Positions 63,108 through 64,000 of a DNA stretch of 64,000 bases are shown piece by piece. Source of the DNA: Candidatus Dependentiae bacterium (lineage in GTDB: Bacteria > Babelota > Babeliae > Babelales > Vermiphilaceae); assembly GCA_026389015.1 (NCBI GenBank), contig JAPLIR010000024.1, forward strand, positions 1 through 64,000. Direction: 5' to 3'. The stretch's first letter is position 1; each line of letters starts with the position of its first letter. Below the pieces are notes generated by a model. That model had not been told where the DNA came from. It was given only the letters and a program-made list of their open reading frames with translations, and did no database searches. The position numbers and the translations under genes were made by a program.

Positions 63108-64000
63108 ATGAAGATTAATGTAATAATGACTGCGATGCTTACGGTAATGGTATGCGCTACAGGATCTCTGCTGGCTATGGAAAATCTCGATGAGGCATTG
63201 ATTAATGCTGTTAAGACTGGTGATGCGTATAGGGTTAAAAAACTGATTGAAGAAGGTGTTGATGTCAATAAAGCTGATAAGGCTGGCTGGACTCCTTTGA
63301 TGTTTGCTTCTTACGGTGGGCATGACAAGGTGGTGGCTCAATTGCTTCGGGAAGGTGCTAATTTCAGTAAAGCTAATAACAATGGTAAAACTACTTTTTT
63401 GATGCCTGCTGACACGGGAAATGTTAATGTAGTGACCAAATTTCTTGCGATAGCTGCTGAAGTGGGCGATGTTGATATGGTTGGGAAACTGATTGCAGCA
63501 GGTGCTGATGTCAATAGCGATGATAATTTTGATGACAGGACTCCCTTGTTGATTGCTGCTGACAAGGGGCATGACAAGGTAGTGGCTCAATTGCTTGCAG
63601 CAGGTGCTGATGTCAATAAAGCTGATAAAAAATTTAGGACTTCTTTGATAGTTGCTGTTGGCAGGAATCATGACAAGGTAGTTGATCTATTGATCAAATC
63701 GGGTGTTTCTATTGACCCCTATTATGCTTGGGGAAAACTTCCTGATACTGTTAAAGATAGTCTAAAAAAAGAATTACTTGAAAAAAGACGCGAAGAAATG
63801 GAGAGAGCTCTTTTTACTCGTCGACTCGAAGGCGAAAAGGAGATTGAAGGTTTTCTGCCAAGTGGTGGGGGCCATCAAAAAGGTCTTGGCGGCTTAATTA
63901 GCCAATATGAAGATTTGCCAACTGACGAAGGCGAATTATTAAAAATGATTAGTGAGCATCAAGCTGTTAAACGAAAAGCTTTTCTTGAGTCATTAGACAA
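63108..64000 (+). CDS. Exported ankyrin-repeat protein (3' end outside window)
   Basis: ATG follows AAGGAGAAGAT. A signal peptide (about 1-23, ending LLA) is followed by ankyrin repeats (AGWTPLMFASYGGHDKVVAQ; DRTPLLIAADKGHDKVVAQL) to about residue 205, then a charged helical part (LEKRREEMERALFTRR) that runs off the right edge without a stop. Two repeats are almost identical at DNA level. It lies just outside the right end of the deleted insertion sequence. Likely host-directed, by inference. Confidence 0.85.
   Translation, partial: MKINVIMTAMLTVMVCATGSLLAMENLDEALINAVKTGDAYRVKKLIEEGVDVNKADKAGWTPLMFASYGGHDKVVAQLLREGANFSKANNNGKTTFLMPADTGNVNVVTKFLAIAAEVGDVDMVGKLIAAGADVNSDDNFDDRTPLLIAADKGHDKVVAQLLAAGADVNKADKKFRTSLIVAVGRNHDKVVDLLIKSGVSIDPYYAWGKLPDTVKDSLKKELLEKRREEMERALFTRRLEGEKEIEGFLPSGGGHQKGLGGLISQYEDLPTDEGELLKMISEHQAVKRKAFLESLD

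Noticed and set aside
1-64000. CRISPR array
   Set aside because: No series of regularly spaced direct repeats of about 30 bases with unique spacers was seen.

Overview
The window looks like the chromosome of a host-dependent Gram-negative bacterium with a moderately AT-rich genome. It encodes a nucleotide (ATP/ADP) translocase, several exported ankyrin-repeat proteins, exported homologues of eukaryotic cytosolic phospholipase A2, an exported zinc protease and many small exported proteins of unknown function. A Tol envelope system and a PBP2 are also present, and no amino-acid or nucleotide biosynthesis pathway is visible. This mix fits the phylum Dependentiae (TM6) best. That placement is inference from gene content; Rickettsiales-like or other intracellular lineages are not excluded.

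Layout: 1-5.6 kb holds three tandem cPLA2-like genes. The first runs off the left edge, the second has a one-base frameshift and the third has an in-frame stop. 5.7-18.2 kb is mostly housekeeping: recJ-cmk, a small lipoprotein, lon, the nucleotide translocase, rpsB, tRNA-Ser, SRP RNA, dnaX-der and hpf. 18.2-25 kb is an accessory stretch: a DsbD-N-like membrane protein, tRNA-Ala with repeats, a lipoprotein-like gene, a CCA-adding-enzyme gene with an internal deletion, and a large exported ankyrin protein with a caspase-fold-like His/Cys pair. A decayed copy of the cca 3' end follows that ankyrin gene. 25.2-32 kb holds tolQ-tolR-tolA-tolB, ftsH, an inositol-monophosphatase-family gene, rpmB and rpsT.

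32-42.3 kb, on the minus strand, holds exported small proteins, PBP2, a Xer recombinase and two large paralogous membrane regulators (7TM-GAF-PAS-degenerate AAA+-Fis HTH). 42.5-57.9 kb mixes nth, thrS, a PIN-PhoH protein and rpmH-rnpA-yidD with many exported proteins of unknown role, plus trxB, a divergent trigger factor and an M48-like protease flanked by direct repeats. 58.3-62.5 kb holds tRNA-Leu, tRNA-Lys and frr, pyrH, tsf and argS. The right end has a deleted insertion sequence and an ankyrin gene cut by the window edge.

How the parts fit: the translocase could import host ATP, while phospholipases, ankyrin proteins and proteases with signal peptides are plausible host-directed factors. 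The Tol proteins, PBP2, Lon, FtsH and trigger factor maintain a double-membrane cell. Short palindromic repeats are a second theme: one family abuts all four tRNA genes, and others lie inside tolB and rnpA as in-frame insertions. All functional statements are by family resemblance read by eye; no database search was run.
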